Part shown: positions 25,188-25,274 of the stretch, in pieces | Numbering within the stretch: the stretch's first letter is position 1 | How the letters are laid out: every line of letters begins with the position of its first letter | Program-made: the position numbers and the translations under genes | Source: Promethearchaeota archaeon | GTDB lineage: Archaea > Asgardarchaeota > Lokiarchaeia > Sigynarchaeales > SOKP01 | Reading direction: 5' to 3' | Length of the DNA stretch: 25,274 nucleotides | Assembly (NCBI GenBank): GCA_030605085.1 | Contig: JAUWBH010000078.1 | Span: 1 to 25,274 of the forward strand | Notes under the pieces: generated by a model | Database searches by the model: none | Seen by the model: only the letters and a program-made list of their open reading frames with translations | Told to the model about the DNA's origin: nothing

Positions 25188-25274
25188 GTGTTTCCAATTA
25201 GGGCTAGAGCGTGTATAAAGTGCCGAGAATACGTAATTATTGAGCCAAATAATTTTGAAAATCAAGAACTTATT
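25188..25274 (+). CDS. Start of a small gene cut by the window edge
   Basis: GTG 25188 opens 29 codons without a stop, reading MFPIRARACIKCREYVIIEP, then NNFENQELI. A CxxC is present at residues 9-12. The frame is open only 15 codons upstream of the GTG (TAA at 25140-25142), so the start is well bounded. The basic IRARA-start with EYVIIxPxN resembles short Asgard proteins I have seen without known function. It is not enough to assign a role. Confidence 0.6.
   Translation, partial: MFPIRARACIKCREYVIIEPNNFENQELI

Noticed and set aside
1..25274. CRISPR array, tRNA genes or complete insertion sequence
   Set aside because: No spaced direct repeats of suitable length, no TTCGANTC-type tRNA arm with a fitting cloverleaf, and no intact transposase were seen.

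Overview
The window is AT-rich (roughly 30% GC by eye) archaeal DNA. Genes are preceded by TATA-like boxes about 25-38 nt upstream of start codons, several starts look leaderless or use TTG, and the gene content fits an anaerobic Asgard (Lokiarchaeia-like) archaeon: GrpE, an NDP-forming acyl-CoA synthetase, an SPFH/stomatin protein, a crotonase, tandem Cys-rich ferredoxins fused to winged helices, and leucine-rich-repeat fragments. The lineage is an inference from gene flavour; no marker gene is present.

Layout. 1-160 is a GC-rich relic that I read as the 3' end of a decayed mobile-element gene or its structured RNA. 160-1039 holds no gene, but has a triple tandem repeat with inverted partners 400 nt away and a hairpin plus T-run. 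1040-6050 carries a small membrane protein, grpE, a CxxCH zinc-ribbon-like protein, an unknown protein, an alkyl-sulfatase-like metallo-beta-lactamase and a Gfo/Idh/MocA oxidoreductase. 6169-10468 is a minus-strand block: a winged-helix regulator followed by three tandem paralogous iron-sulfur proteins. 10662-14807 is metabolic: crotonase, stomatin, a Rossmann/Cys protein and an acyl-CoA synthetase. These fit a CoA-thioester-based anaerobic metabolism with low-potential electron carriers.

From 15000 the window becomes accessory. It holds a VapBC-type toxin-antitoxin pair and a divergently placed all-helical protein with an R-x4-H motif. Next come a 1243-residue protein (long alpha-solenoid, beta-sandwich, C-terminal calcineurin-like phosphoesterase), a partial second copy of that phosphoesterase, and a protein with one PLD/HKD-like motif. 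I read 15.3-23.1 kb as a candidate defence or conflict locus, on the basis of architecture and neighbourhood only. 23.06-24.2 kb is a graveyard of gene fragments (LRR piece, Cys-pair pieces, a conserved-looking C-terminal module) that runs into an alpha/beta hydrolase lacking its C-terminal third. The window ends inside a small gene starting with GTG.

The most surprising sequence-level observation is in the stomatin gene. A TAG codon interrupts an otherwise intact frame exactly where the family has glutamine (ALQLRTLQT-type motif), and the next 37 codons read perfectly as the family C-terminus. This means a one-base nonsense mutation, a sequencing error or UAG read-through.
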